A stretch of DNA of 64,000 nucleotides, taken from an uncultured Bacteroidales bacterium. GTDB lineage: Bacteria; Bacteroidota; Bacteroidia; Bacteroidales; Muribaculaceae. The stretch spans positions 1 to 64,000 of the forward strand of contig CADCFN010000009.1 of assembly GCA_902800715.1 (NCBI GenBank). The letters run 5' to 3'. The translations under genes and the position numbers were made by a program. The notes under the pieces were generated by a model. That model worked only from the letters and a program-made list of their open reading frames with translations. It was not told the DNA's origin and ran no database searches. Below are positions 1 to 8,184 of this stretch, piece after piece (position 1 is the first letter of the stretch; the number at the start of each line of letters is the position of its first letter).

Positions 1-151
1 TGCGCAATATTCTGTTCTTCATGACAGTAAACAACTGTTTGCAAGCAAATATCTTACTTATCTGCCCAAAAAGGAGGAACTTGACCGAGAGATTGAACGC
101 CAGAAAGAAATCTTCTATTTGCAGCATTGTAAGGATAGAGAGAATGACTAG
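1..151 (+). CDS. C-terminus of a YhcG/DUF1016-like PDDEXK nuclease protein (partial)
   Basis: The open frame runs in from the left edge and stops at TAG 149-151, giving about 49 residues that include FASKYLTYLP followed by a charged helix (EELDREIERQKEI). A short strand ending in 'YLP' and then a Glu-rich helix is how I remember the C-termini of DUF1016 (YhcG) family proteins, which are PDDEXK-fold putative nucleases often found in defence or restriction neighbourhoods. No catalytic residue lies in the visible part, so the call rests on tail similarity alone. The next gene starts 20 bp downstream. Confidence 0.5.
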   Translation, partial: AQYSVLHDSKQLFASKYLTYLPKKEELDREIERQKEIFYLQHCKDREND

Positions 152-171
152 ACTATTAAAATAATCAAAAA

Positions 172-966
172 ATGACAATGAAAGAAATGAAGCAATGGTT
201 GATGGTTGCCGCCGTGATTGCACTGTGCGGCATGATGACGGGCTGCAAGGGCAACGCCCAGCGCCCTGTGAATGGAACGATGGAAGAGGCTGTCGCACCT
301 GGCGACGCCCCCCAAGCCGTGGCGGACCTGATGAAGCAGGTCAACATCGATGATCGTTACGAGACACTGATGGAGGACAAGGCGAACGGCGTGAGTGTGT
401 GGAGCCTGCTCAACTGCGGAGACACAATTTCGAGCGAGGGCTATGGTATTGTCGTCGGCAAGGGTGACGTGAAAACCGCTCTGCCCAACCTGCGCCATGG
501 CCGTATGCCGAGGGCACGCTATGATGCCGCCACGGGCGATCTGTTGATTCTGGGCAGCGACATGGAGGGCACAGGAGTGAATGTTGAGCGCCCCTACCTG
601 CTGCGCTTCGGCGATGACGGCTACGCCAGCATCGTCAACTCGATTGACCCCTACGAGATGCAGCAGGCTCTGTGCAAAGCGCTGACCTACAGCATCGACG
701 GTCAGGAAATCACCTTCTATGCCGAGGGTAAAGAACTCGCCAAGGCAACCAATAAGATGGAGGATATGGGTGGCTTCATGGACGACGCCATCTATGTGGG
801 CGAACAAATCAGTTACGGCATCGAGGGCCCAATTACGGTCCATGTCACCCCAGGCGTGAACTTCGTGGTTGGCAAGGTGCTGCATTATGACGACATGCCC
901 ACTATCAGCGCTACCGTCACGCTGGACGAGAGCGGCCCCAAGTTGAGCGACTTCAAGGTCGATTGA
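172..966 (+). CDS. Lipoprotein of unknown function, 264 aa
   Basis: The N-terminus has a charged stretch, a hydrophobic core and a lipobox ending at Cys25 (M-T-G-C), so the product should be a lipid-anchored envelope protein. The mature part has no motif I recognise. It is mixed alpha/beta in character with several Gly/Asp turns and no further membrane segment. A second in-frame ATG lies two codons in (178), so the exact start is uncertain. It follows the upstream partial gene by 20 bp and is followed by a strong terminator at 1044. The minus-strand frame over the same region is a shadow. Function unknown. Confidence 0.75.
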   Translation: MTMKEMKQWLMVAAVIALCGMMTGCKGNAQRPVNGTMEEAVAPGDAPQAVADLMKQVNIDDRYETLMEDKANGVSVWSLLNCGDTISSEGYGIVVGKGDVKTALPNLRHGRMPRARYDAATGDLLILGSDMEGTGVNVERPYLLRFGDDGYASIVNSIDPYEMQQALCKALTYSIDGQEITFYAEGKELAKATNKMEDMGGFMDDAIYVGEQISYGIEGPITVHVTPGVNFVVGKVLHYDDMPTISATVTLDESGPKLSDFKVD

Positions 967-1043
967 CAACAACCCCCAAAAAGGAAAACAATAAATACGA
1001 AGCCATCAGAATTGTTGGTTTTTAAAGACAACTCTCACAACTT

Positions 1044-1079
1044 AAACAACAATTTCTTTAAGGAATTGTTGTTTTTTTT
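1044..1079 (+). terminator. Rho-independent terminator
   Basis: A perfect 11-bp stem (AAACAACAATT / AATTGTTGTTT) with a 9-nt loop runs into eight T residues. It ends the lipoprotein transcript. Confidence 0.85.
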
Positions 1080-1163
1080 GTCGTATTATTTAGGTCGAGG
1101 TGATGTCCTTTCATGAGGAGTCACTCCGATAACTTTTTTTAGTAGTAAAAACTTGGTTTTTTA

Positions 1164-1196
1164 TTTGCAAAAATCAAACAGTTGTCACTATCTTTG
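1164..1196 (+). promoter_or_regulatory. Bacteroidota-type promoter for the C10 peptidase gene
   Basis: TTTG at 1164-1167, a 21-bp spacer and TATCTTTG at 1189-1196 match the Bacteroides -33/-7 consensus. Transcription would start near 1203, which excludes the upstream ATG at 1182 as start of the peptidase gene. Confidence 0.7.
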
Positions 1197-1241
1197 CGAG
1201 CGATAACTAATTCATTATTAACACCATCAAATTTTACGACC

Positions 1242-2576
1242 GTGTCTAACAAATTTTTACAACACATCATGTTTTTGATGGCAATGTTCTTGTTGAGTGC
1301 GCCCGCATGGAGCGCGCCTCGTGACAAGCAAGCCATGTTGCAATCGGCTAAACAAGCCCTAATGACAATGACCAGCAACGGTCATCGCTTCAATGCCTCC
1401 TCGCCCTTATTCGAGGCCCGGACAACCAGTGCCTACACCCTCTATCAAACTCGTCAAGGCGACTTTGCCGTAATTGCTGCAGATGACCGCCTGCCAGCAG
1501 TCTTGGCTGTGGGCAATGGTCAACCATTGGTTGCCACAGGGGCCAATCCCGGCTTTGAGTGGTTCTGTAGTAGCATCGAACAGGTGTCGCGCATCCTCAC
1601 TAACAGAGGTGCGACCTTCACGACTACTTTGCCTGACCCTGCCAAATATCCCGCCAAAGTTGATGCCCTGATTACGTCACAATGGGGTCAGGACGCACCT
1701 TACAGCTACTGGTGCCCGACAGGTTATGGAGAAATCTGCGACGACTACACGCCCGATGTCGTCCATTGCTGTGTGGGATGTGTTGCAACCGCCCTTGCCC
1801 AAATTGTCCGCTATTACCGCTTTCCTGACCATGCCGCGGGTACAGCCGATTTCATGATTGGTAACAAGGTAACCAGCGCAAGCTTTGACGCGACCTTTGA
1901 CTGGGACAATATGCTGGATACCTATCCCGAGGGCCAGTACACCGAGACTCAAGGACGCGCTGTGGCCCTATTGTCCTACGTCTGCGGACTGATTAGCGGG
2001 ATGACCTACGCCACCAACGAGTCTGGGTCAAGCAACCATTCCGGCCTGGAGGGTGCAAAGAACTACTTTGGCTACAACAAGGATGCTGAAATCGTCGTGC
2101 GCAGCGACTACAGCGAGCCAGACTGGATGGATATGGTCTATAACGAGTTGAGTCATCAGCGTCCCTTGTACTATCAAGGCGTCTATGTTAATTTTATTCC
2201 ATCGACGGGTCTTGTGGCAGCGGGCCATTCATTTATCATCGACGGATATAACGAGCAGGGATTGGTTCATGTCAATTGGGGATGGTATGGAAACTACGAT
2301 GGCTACTTTGACATCACCTTGCTTGATGTGCGAGGCTTCCAATTCAATTCCTACCAAGACATGGTCATCAATTTTGTGCCTGATTCCAGTCAGACGGAGC
2401 CCACCGGGGATGTCAACAATGACGGCAATGTCAACATTGAGGACGTGACCTCACTCATTAACTATCTGCTTTCCGGTGATTCGTCTCAAATTCAGATAGC
2501 CAATGCTGATATCGACGGTGATGGCGACATCACTATCTCGGATGTAACGGCACTCATCGGTATTCTCCTCAATTAG
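1242..2576 (+). CDS. Secreted C10 (streptopain) family cysteine peptidase with C-terminal dockerin-like repeats
   Basis: Streptopain-type papain-fold protease. The catalytic Cys sits in GCVATALAQ (Cys180 from the chosen start) and the catalytic His in AAGHSFIIDG (His329), followed by the family's HVNWGW segment. Residues 1-25 form a signal peptide, and a Spi-like propeptide region precedes the catalytic domain. Residues about 389-444 are two dockerin-like calcium-binding repeats (DVNNDGNV...DIDGDGDI). An in-frame ATG at 1182 lies inside the promoter, so I chose GTG 1242, which gives a signal peptide with a Lys in its n-region; ATG 1269 is the alternative. Expected to be exported to the periplasm or cell surface. 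Three other genes here carry the same dockerin-like C-terminus (one only as a remnant). Confidence 0.9.
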   Translation: MSNKFLQHIMFLMAMFLLSAPAWSAPRDKQAMLQSAKQALMTMTSNGHRFNASSPLFEARTTSAYTLYQTRQGDFAVIAADDRLPAVLAVGNGQPLVATGANPGFEWFCSSIEQVSRILTNRGATFTTTLPDPAKYPAKVDALITSQWGQDAPYSYWCPTGYGEICDDYTPDVVHCCVGCVATALAQIVRYYRFPDHAAGTADFMIGNKVTSASFDATFDWDNMLDTYPEGQYTETQGRAVALLSYVCGLISGMTYATNESGSSNHSGLEGAKNYFGYNKDAEIVVRSDYSEPDWMDMVYNELSHQRPLYYQGVYVNFIPSTGLVAAGHSFIIDGYNEQGLVHVNWGWYGNYDGYFDITLLDVRGFQFNSYQDMVINFVPDSSQTEPTGDVNNDGNVNIEDVTSLINYLLSGDSSQIQIANADIDGDGDITISDVTALIGILLN

Positions 2577-2597
2577 TATTCATAAAACTGATAATAA

Positions 2598-2634
2598 TGA
2601 ACCCCAAAAGTAGGACAAATACTTTTGGGGTTCA
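2598..2634. terminator. Perfect 15-bp inverted repeat between convergent genes
   Basis: Two 15-nt arms (TGAACCCCAAAAGTA and its exact complement) flank a 7-nt loop. The hairpin can terminate both the C10 gene and the convergent transporter gene. The arm starts like the terminal repeats of IS3-family elements, so it may be a reused IS end. Confidence 0.7.
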
Positions 2635-2667
2635 CTTTATTGTGACACGTCTTCTGTCAGGGGCGGT

Positions 2668-4497
2668 TTATTTGGCGCCCATGGCTGTCTTCTCGGGGTT
2701 CAATTCACCGATGGGCATACCGCTGGTAACTGATGAACTGCGGCGCATGATGTCCTCCATGCTGTCGATGACGTTGACGATGAAGTCGCCCAATTTCTCG
2801 GCCTCGCAGACGATATCCATATAGAAGATACCAGCCTTGTAGGGGTATTTCTTCTGGTTGACGTTCTCGATGTTCTCGGTGCGGCAGGCGTTGCGGAAGT
2901 TGTTGATTTCGCGCTCCTTGTTATAGCTGCGCATGAGGTCTTCGGCAGTGACATTGTCGATGTCGGTAAGCACCATGAGCATATTGGTCATTGCCTCGCT
3001 CACGAGACGCAGCATCTCATCGATGTTGGCATAGTTGTACTCGTTGAAGTGGGCATCGGCCTCTTCTTTGCGCACAAGCGCCTTGGCAATGTTGTTGCAG
3101 CTGTCACCGATGCTCTCCAGCTCGCTGATAATGCTCAGCAGGCTGGCAACACGGGACTTGGCTTGACTGCTCAAGCGTCCGTCCAGCACCTTGTTGAGGT
3201 AACTGCCGATTTCAAACTCCATGCGGTCGGTAATGTCCTCATACTTCTGGATGCGCGACAAGATTTTGCTGAATTCGGGGGTGCCGGTCTTGGTATGCAC
3301 GAGTTCCTTGACCATACCCAGCATGCGCTCGACACGTCCGGCAAACACGACGATTTCCCTCTGTGCCTGGTCGATGTTCAACTCGCTGGCGCTCATCAGA
3401 CCACCCTGGATGTACTTCAGCTGGAATTCCTCGTCCTCTTTCTTCTTGCTCTTGATGAGTACGTTGAGCAGCTTGACATACAACTTGGTGAACCAAATCA
3501 TAATCAGCAGGTTGCAAAACTTGAAGATGGTGTGGAACATCGTCATGCCGATGGACATCGCCACCTGTTCCTGTGCCAACAAGCCATTCTCGACATCGGC
3601 ACCGGCTTTAACGCTGTTATACAATGCCAACGGGTCCCCAAGATGGAACAAATCCTTGACAACCCAAGTCACCATCGATACAAAGGGGTGGAAGATAATC
3701 AGCACCCAGATGGCACCGAAGAAGTTGAACAGCGCATGGCCCAAAGCTGCCTTTTTGGCCTCGGCATTACCGCCCAATGACGCCAGCAGCGGGGTGATTG
3801 AGGTACCGATGCTGGCACCCAGCACCATAGCGCAGGCGATGTCAAACGATATCCAGCCTTTGGCTGCCATAATCAGCACGATGGCAAAGGTCGCAGCACT
3901 GGACTGGATGACCATGGTGATGACCCATCCCACCAGCGTGAAGAACAGGATGGACAGGAACCCCATCGACGTGTACTGCTGCAGCGAGGCAAACACCTCG
4001 GGCGACTTGGACAGGTCAGGCACATTGGCGCTGATGGCATCCAGACCCATGAACAGGAATGCGAAACCGATGAGCAATTCACCGATGTTCTTGTAGTTGT
4101 TCTTCTTGATGAAGAGCATGGGAACGGCAAAGGCCAGCAAGGGCAACAGGAATGCCGACAACTTGACCTTGAAGCCGAAGATGGCGATAATCCACTCGGT
4201 GAACGTGGTACCCAGTGCGGCACCAAAGCTCACAGCGAGAGACTGCTCCAACGGCATCAGGCCGGCATTGACAAAGCTGACTACCATCGACACCGATGCC
4301 GATGAACTCTGAATCAATGCTGTGATGATGATACCTGTAACAATGGCGAGGAAACGGTTTTTGGTCATCCATGCCAGGATGGAACGCAAGCGTTTACCAG
4401 CGGTTTTCTGCAAACCTTCACTCATGATCTTCATTCCGTAGAGGAACAGACACACGGCGCCTAACAGGGCAAGAAAATCGACTAAGGAGTAATCCAT
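2668..4497 (-). CDS. Na+/phosphate cotransporter II family protein with C-terminal PhoU-like domain, 609 aa
   Basis: Inner-membrane sodium-coupled phosphate importer of the NptA/YjbB type. The first ~310 residues carry about nine hydrophobic segments in two inverted halves, each with the family QSS signature (QSSSA 63-67 and QSSAA 198-202). Residues ~370-590 form a soluble helical PhoU-like domain, as in the longer members of the family. The start at 4497 puts a short leader before the first membrane helix. A minus-strand -7 box lies 39-46 bp upstream. It is transcribed alone and converges on the C10 peptidase gene. Confidence 0.92.
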   Translation of the reverse strand: MDYSLVDFLALLGAVCLFLYGMKIMSEGLQKTAGKRLRSILAWMTKNRFLAIVTGIIITALIQSSSASVSMVVSFVNAGLMPLEQSLAVSFGAALGTTFTEWIIAIFGFKVKLSAFLLPLLAFAVPMLFIKKNNYKNIGELLIGFAFLFMGLDAISANVPDLSKSPEVFASLQQYTSMGFLSILFFTLVGWVITMVIQSSAATFAIVLIMAAKGWISFDIACAMVLGASIGTSITPLLASLGGNAEAKKAALGHALFNFFGAIWVLIIFHPFVSMVTWVVKDLFHLGDPLALYNSVKAGADVENGLLAQEQVAMSIGMTMFHTIFKFCNLLIMIWFTKLYVKLLNVLIKSKKKEDEEFQLKYIQGGLMSASELNIDQAQREIVVFAGRVERMLGMVKELVHTKTGTPEFSKILSRIQKYEDITDRMEFEIGSYLNKVLDGRLSSQAKSRVASLLSIISELESIGDSCNNIAKALVRKEEADAHFNEYNYANIDEMLRLVSEAMTNMLMVLTDIDNVTAEDLMRSYNKEREINNFRNACRTENIENVNQKKYPYKAGIFYMDIVCEAEKLGDFIVNVIDSMEDIMRRSSSVTSGMPIGELNPEKTAMGAK

Positions 4498-4535
4498 TGA
4501 ACAATAGTGTTAGTGTTATGATGAAAATTTGGTTA

Positions 4536-4565
4536 CAAAGTTATAACAAATATTGAATAATTCAA
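4536..4565 (-). promoter_or_regulatory. Promoter of the Na/Pi cotransporter gene
   Basis: On the minus strand TTG (4563-4565), a 19-bp spacer and TAACTTTG (4536-4543) fit the Bacteroidota consensus. Confidence 0.6.
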
Positions 4566-4643
4566 CATGTTCAAGTCATGTTTTTTAAAGAAAAGGAACG
4601 ATTTCGATTGCATAAAACGTCTGTGCTGCCTATCTTCGGCTAA

Positions 4644-4754
4644 CAACGATTGGAGCAACGAATCAGTTCTATATATTCCGATGGCATGTTCTCTGGTGCT
4701 GTGGGCATCGCTGACGTGACAGCACTTATAAATCTGTTGCTTGGTGATGACTGA
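4644..4754 (+). pseudogene. Remnant of a dockerin-like C-terminus
   Basis: In frame after a TAA, the sequence reads to a TGA at 4752-4754 and ends with GIADVTALINLLLGDD. This matches the last dockerin repeats of the C10 peptidase (ISDVTALIGILLN) and of the leucine-rich protein (IGDVTALIDLLL). No start codon, signal peptide or first repeat remains. It looks like the eroded 3' end of a lost dockerin-bearing gene. Confidence 0.6.
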
Positions 4755-4775
4755 TTGATTGGAATGTATTAGATT

Positions 4776-4860
4776 GAGCCGTGCCATCACTGCGTTAATT
4801 CGCTTGATTGTGCGCCACAAGGGCGAATAAAATAGCCGAAAGCGAATTATGGCACGGCTC
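4776..4860. repeat. 85-bp imperfect palindrome
   Basis: Outer arms of 12 bp (GAGCCGTGCCAT at 4776-4787 / ATGGCACGGCTC at 4849-4860) enclose a second pair (TAATTCGCTT at 4796-4805 / AAGCGAATTA at 4840-4849) and a small GC-rich hairpin in the centre. There is no T-tract, so it is not an ordinary terminator. It may be a short non-autonomous mobile remnant or a structured RNA. Confidence 0.5.
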
Positions 4861-4887
4861 ATTCATTTCTAATTCTAAATAAATGAG

Positions 4888-4895
4888 TATCTTTG
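4888..4895 (+). promoter_or_regulatory. -7 box upstream of the beta-helix gene
   Basis: TATCTTTG lies 70 bp before the ATG at 4965. The -33 region is weak. Confidence 0.5.
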
Positions 4896-4964
4896 TGCCC
4901 AAGTGTTGGACAAACTATGTCTTGCCAACCATCTTATTAATAACTATAAACTATTACTGTTTTT

Positions 4965-6347
4965 ATGAAGAAATTCTACTCTTTCCTGCTCATGGCGGCT
5001 GTAGCTGTTGGAGCAATGGCCGATGACTTCGTGAGCGACGGCACCGGCAACGTGTACACCTTTAACGCCCTGAGCCAGATTGAAGGCACCGGCGTGACCT
5101 TGCAGGACGACGGCTCCTATCTCGTGAGCGCCAACTTTACCATCAGCGAGGGCGATGTGCTGCAAATGGACAACAACGCCATCATCAAGATGGCCAGTGG
5201 CGTACAGATTACCGTGAATGGTAACGCCGACTTCGCTCCCGCCGACACCGCTGTCGTTACCCGCGACGCCGAGGGCAGCAATCCCAAGGGCTTCTGGATG
5301 CTGGGCGAGAACGGCAACGCCAACCTCAAGAACGTGACCTTCGAGTATGTGGGCGTCGTCTTCGGTGGCGCTAACAGCAGCCTGCATGCCGACAACTGCA
5401 CCTTCACCTTGCACAACGGCAAGTCATCGAGCACAGGTGCCATCGCCTTCAATGCCTCGTGTGACAACAACATCATCGAGAACTGCTATTTCATCGAGAA
5501 CACTGTCAACGCCATCGGTTGTGGCGCCACCAACCCCGTGGGCATCATCATCCGCAACAACCTCTTCTGGCACAACACCACCAGCAACCGCAACAAGCCC
5601 CAGGTCAACATGACCTGCGCTGGCGATTACGACATGCACATCATCGGCAACCAGGTGATTGGCGGTCAGTTTAACCTCTCGGGCGGTATCGGCGTGAGCA
5701 ACATGATGGGTATGGGTCATACCGGCAAACTCTATATTGAGGACAACTATGTCACCGAGAACCGTTATGGCATCACTACCATCGGCAGCATTGATGCCTT
5801 CATCAAGAACAACAAGATTATTGACAACTGCTACGAGAACACCCCCGCTAACGGCGGTAGCTGCATCAGCGTATATGACAGCAGCAGCGAGAGTAACATC
5901 TACATCGAGGGCAACTGGATGGAAGGTGGCCTGTGGGGCATTACTATCGTTACCGGTGCACCCAATGTCAACCTGGGCAAAATCGAGAATCGTGATGCCG
6001 AGGACTACAACCCCGGCAACAACACCTTCGTGAACAACGGCAACGGCGGCGTGCTTTATGACCTGTACAACAACGGCACCAACACAGTCTGGGCACAGGG
6101 CAACACCTGGAATGTGGAAGAGCAGACCGAGGAGAACATCGAGGAGGTTATCTACCACCAGGTGGATGATCCTAGCAAGGGCCTCGTTATCTTCATGCCC
6201 CCGCATCAGGATGGCAACACTGCTGTCGAGGAGATTAACGCTGCTCAGAACAACGATGGTCTGTACTACAACCTGATGGGTGTTCCCACCGAGGCTCCCG
6301 CCAACGGTATCTACATCCACAACGGCAAGAAGATTCTCGTGAAGTAA
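4965..6347 (+). CDS. Secreted right-handed beta-helix protein with C-terminal sorting-like tail, 460 aa
   Basis: Residues 1-19 are a signal peptide. The body is rich in short Asn/Gly-terminated strands (NCTFTLHNG, NCYFIENTV, NNLFWHNT, NNKIIDNCY), the pattern of a parallel beta-helix with asparagine ladders, as in pectate-lyase-like or Beta_helix proteins. No catalytic motif is visible, so enzyme activity cannot be assigned. The last 30 residues (YYNLMG...GIYIHNGKKILVK) resemble the short type IX-like sorting tails common in Prevotella and relatives. The same tail occurs in the proteins at 33314 and 35483. Likely cell-surface or secreted. Confidence 0.8.
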   Translation: MKKFYSFLLMAAVAVGAMADDFVSDGTGNVYTFNALSQIEGTGVTLQDDGSYLVSANFTISEGDVLQMDNNAIIKMASGVQITVNGNADFAPADTAVVTRDAEGSNPKGFWMLGENGNANLKNVTFEYVGVVFGGANSSLHADNCTFTLHNGKSSSTGAIAFNASCDNNIIENCYFIENTVNAIGCGATNPVGIIIRNNLFWHNTTSNRNKPQVNMTCAGDYDMHIIGNQVIGGQFNLSGGIGVSNMMGMGHTGKLYIEDNYVTENRYGITTIGSIDAFIKNNKIIDNCYENTPANGGSCISVYDSSSESNIYIEGNWMEGGLWGITIVTGAPNVNLGKIENRDAEDYNPGNNTFVNNGNGGVLYDLYNNGTNTVWAQGNTWNVEEQTEENIEEVIYHQVDDPSKGLVIFMPPHQDGNTAVEEINAAQNNDGLYYNLMGVPTEAPANGIYIHNGKKILVK

Positions 6348-6416
6348 TTCTCCCGCCAACTGAGATACAACAAATACAGGACCATCACGCCCTGTAGTGA
6401 GTATTGGAACCCGCTT

Positions 6417-6475
6417 GGGTAACTGGCAACAACCTTTTCATCATCAGGTTGTTACAGTTGCCCAAGTTGTTTTTA
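6417..6475 (+). terminator. Terminator after the beta-helix gene
   Basis: An imperfect stem (GGGTAACTGGCAACAACC with GGTTGTTACAGTTGCCC, with G-U pairs and one internal mismatch) is followed by a T-rich run. Confidence 0.7.
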
Positions 6476-6553
6476 TAGAAATTCTATAAAAGTAATCCTG
6501 TAAAAGTTGAAAACAAGTTTTCATGGCATTCGACTTGCACAAAATTTGGCATT

Positions 6554-6667
6554 GTCTTCGGCTTGCACTACTTTGACTGGCGCCGAAGATAGGCTGCGCC
6601 TCAACAATGCTCAAATAAAAATAAATTTGGATAATTTTGGCTGCGTCTTCGGCTTGCACTATCTTTG
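6554..6667 (+). repeat. Promoter-bearing element with a duplicated 22-bp segment
   Basis: GTCTTCGGCTTGCACTA at 6554-6570 recurs at 6645-6661. Each copy runs into a -7-like box (ACTTTG near 6570-6575; TATCTTTG 6660-6667). Between them GCCGAAGATAGGCTGCGCC is partly complementary to TCTTCGGC. A related sequence, GCCGAAGATAGGC, occurs reversed near 4627-4640. I recall similar AGATAGGCTGC-containing elements dispersed in Bacteroides and Prevotella genomes as mobile promoters. The second copy supplies the promoter of the MATE gene. Confidence 0.6.
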
Positions 6668-6695
6668 CACCCTCAAAAAATGACCAAGGTTCGTG

Positions 6696-8039
6696 ATGCG
6701 TAAGCAAGACAACTATACTTTCCTGACTACGGCACCCATCCGTCGCGTGATTCCCGCGATGGCAGTGCCTACCATTATCAGTATGCTTGTCACGAGTATT
6801 TACAACCTTGTGGATACCTATTTTGTGGGACTCATCAATACCCAGGCCACTGCCGCAGTCGGTGTGGTGTTCCCCGTGATGGCGATTATCCAATCCATCG
6901 GTTTTCTGTTTGGTCAGGGCTCAGGCACTTATATGTCGCGTCACTTGGGTGCACGCCGCCTTGACGAGGCGCGTCAGATGGCTGCCACCTCGTTTGTGGG
7001 TAGCATCGTCTGTGGTTTGATTATCACCATTTTGGGCCTGATTTTCCTCAAGCCGTTGTCCATTGCGCTGGGTTCCACTCCCACCATCTTGCCCTATACC
7101 ATGCAGTTTATGGGCGTTATCCTGCTGGGTGTGCCGCTGATGACCGCCTCGATGGTCATCAACAACCAGATGCGTTTCCAGGGCAATGCTACCCAAGCGA
7201 TGTACGGTATGATATCGGGTGCTTTGCTCAATGTGGTGCTCGTGCCGCTGTTCATGTTCACCTTCGGGCTGGGCATTCTAGGCACTGCCATCGGCACGGT
7301 GCTGAGCCAGTTGTTTGGCTTTATCGTCTTGTGGGTGATGTCGCGCCGTGGCGAGAACATCCCCATCCAGCTCAAATTGGCCTCGCGCCGCTGGCATTTC
7401 CAGAAGGAAATCCTCAATGGCGGCACACCGTCGCTCACGCGTCAGGCGCTTGCCAGCATTGCCACGCTGATGCTCAATGTGGCAGCGGGCGTATATGGCG
7501 ATGCCGCGATTGCCGGCATGTCCATCGTGTCGAGGTTGGCATTCATCATCTTCGCCATCATCATCGGGGTGGGGCAGGGCTACCAGCCCTTCTGTGGCTT
7601 TAATTTTGGTGCGGGCAAGTACAAGCGTCTGCTCAAAGGCTTTTATTTTACCATCCTTCTCGACATGGCGGTTTTGCTGGTGATGTGCGGTCCCGCCTTT
7701 GTGTTTGCCGAGGAGTTGGTGGACCTCTTGCGTGATGACCCCGAGGTTGTTGCTGTGGGCGCTGTCGCCCTGCGCTGGCAACTTGTCGCCCTGCCCATGG
7801 CTGCCGTGGTCACCGTGTGCAACATGACCTTGCAGACGTGCGGTCAGAGCATTTCGGCCAATGTCCTTGCAGCCTCCCGCAATGGCATCTTCTTTATCCC
7901 CCTGATTTTGATATTACCTCATTTCCTGGGCTTGAAAGGCGTGGAAATCTGCCAAGCGGTCTGCGACGTTCTCGCCTTTATCCTTGCCATTCCATTGACC
8001 GCCTACTTCTTCCGCTCCCTCCAAATAAAAAGAGAATAG
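6696..8039 (+). CDS. MATE family multidrug/cation exporter, 447 aa
   Basis: Inner-membrane antiporter with about 12 hydrophobic helices in two homologous halves. The N-terminal pattern PIRRVIPAMAVPTIISMLVTS, then YNLVDTYFVG and later the repeated-half segment resembling 'GIFGAAIGT' (here GLGILGTAIGT), is typical of MatE proteins of the Bacteroidota NorM-like branch. Length matches the family. GTG 6693 directly precedes ATG 6696 and I use the ATG. The -7 box at 6660-6667 leaves a leader of about 20 nt. Substrate cannot be deduced from sequence. Confidence 0.92.
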   Translation: MRKQDNYTFLTTAPIRRVIPAMAVPTIISMLVTSIYNLVDTYFVGLINTQATAAVGVVFPVMAIIQSIGFLFGQGSGTYMSRHLGARRLDEARQMAATSFVGSIVCGLIITILGLIFLKPLSIALGSTPTILPYTMQFMGVILLGVPLMTASMVINNQMRFQGNATQAMYGMISGALLNVVLVPLFMFTFGLGILGTAIGTVLSQLFGFIVLWVMSRRGENIPIQLKLASRRWHFQKEILNGGTPSLTRQALASIATLMLNVAAGVYGDAAIAGMSIVSRLAFIIFAIIIGVGQGYQPFCGFNFGAGKYKRLLKGFYFTILLDMAVLLVMCGPAFVFAEELVDLLRDDPEVVAVGAVALRWQLVALPMAAVVTVCNMTLQTCGQSISANVLAASRNGIFFIPLILILPHFLGLKGVEICQAVCDVLAFILAIPLTAYFFRSLQIKRE

Positions 8040-8057
8040 ATACAGTACCAATAAAAA

Positions 8058-8117
8058 ACAACTCAATCAACTTTTACAACAGGATATTGTTGTTTCAGTG
8101 TCTGAGTTGTCTTTTAT
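8058..8117. terminator. Bidirectional terminator between convergent MATE and panB
   Basis: Outer stem ACAACTCA (8058-8065) / TGAGTTGT (8103-8110) encloses ACAACA / TGTTGT. A-rich sequence lies upstream and T-rich downstream, so it can serve both strands. Confidence 0.6.
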
Positions 8118-8184
8118 TTTCAGCTGGATAGCCTTGTATTTATCGTATTGATTGTTTTCCCTTTAGAGCGTTGTCGTTGAGGGT

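Noticed and set aside
4533..4862. 109-codon minus-strand frame upstream of the Na/Pi transporter
   Set aside because: It spans the transporter promoter, the dockerin remnant and the 85-bp palindrome, and its translation has no recognisable features.
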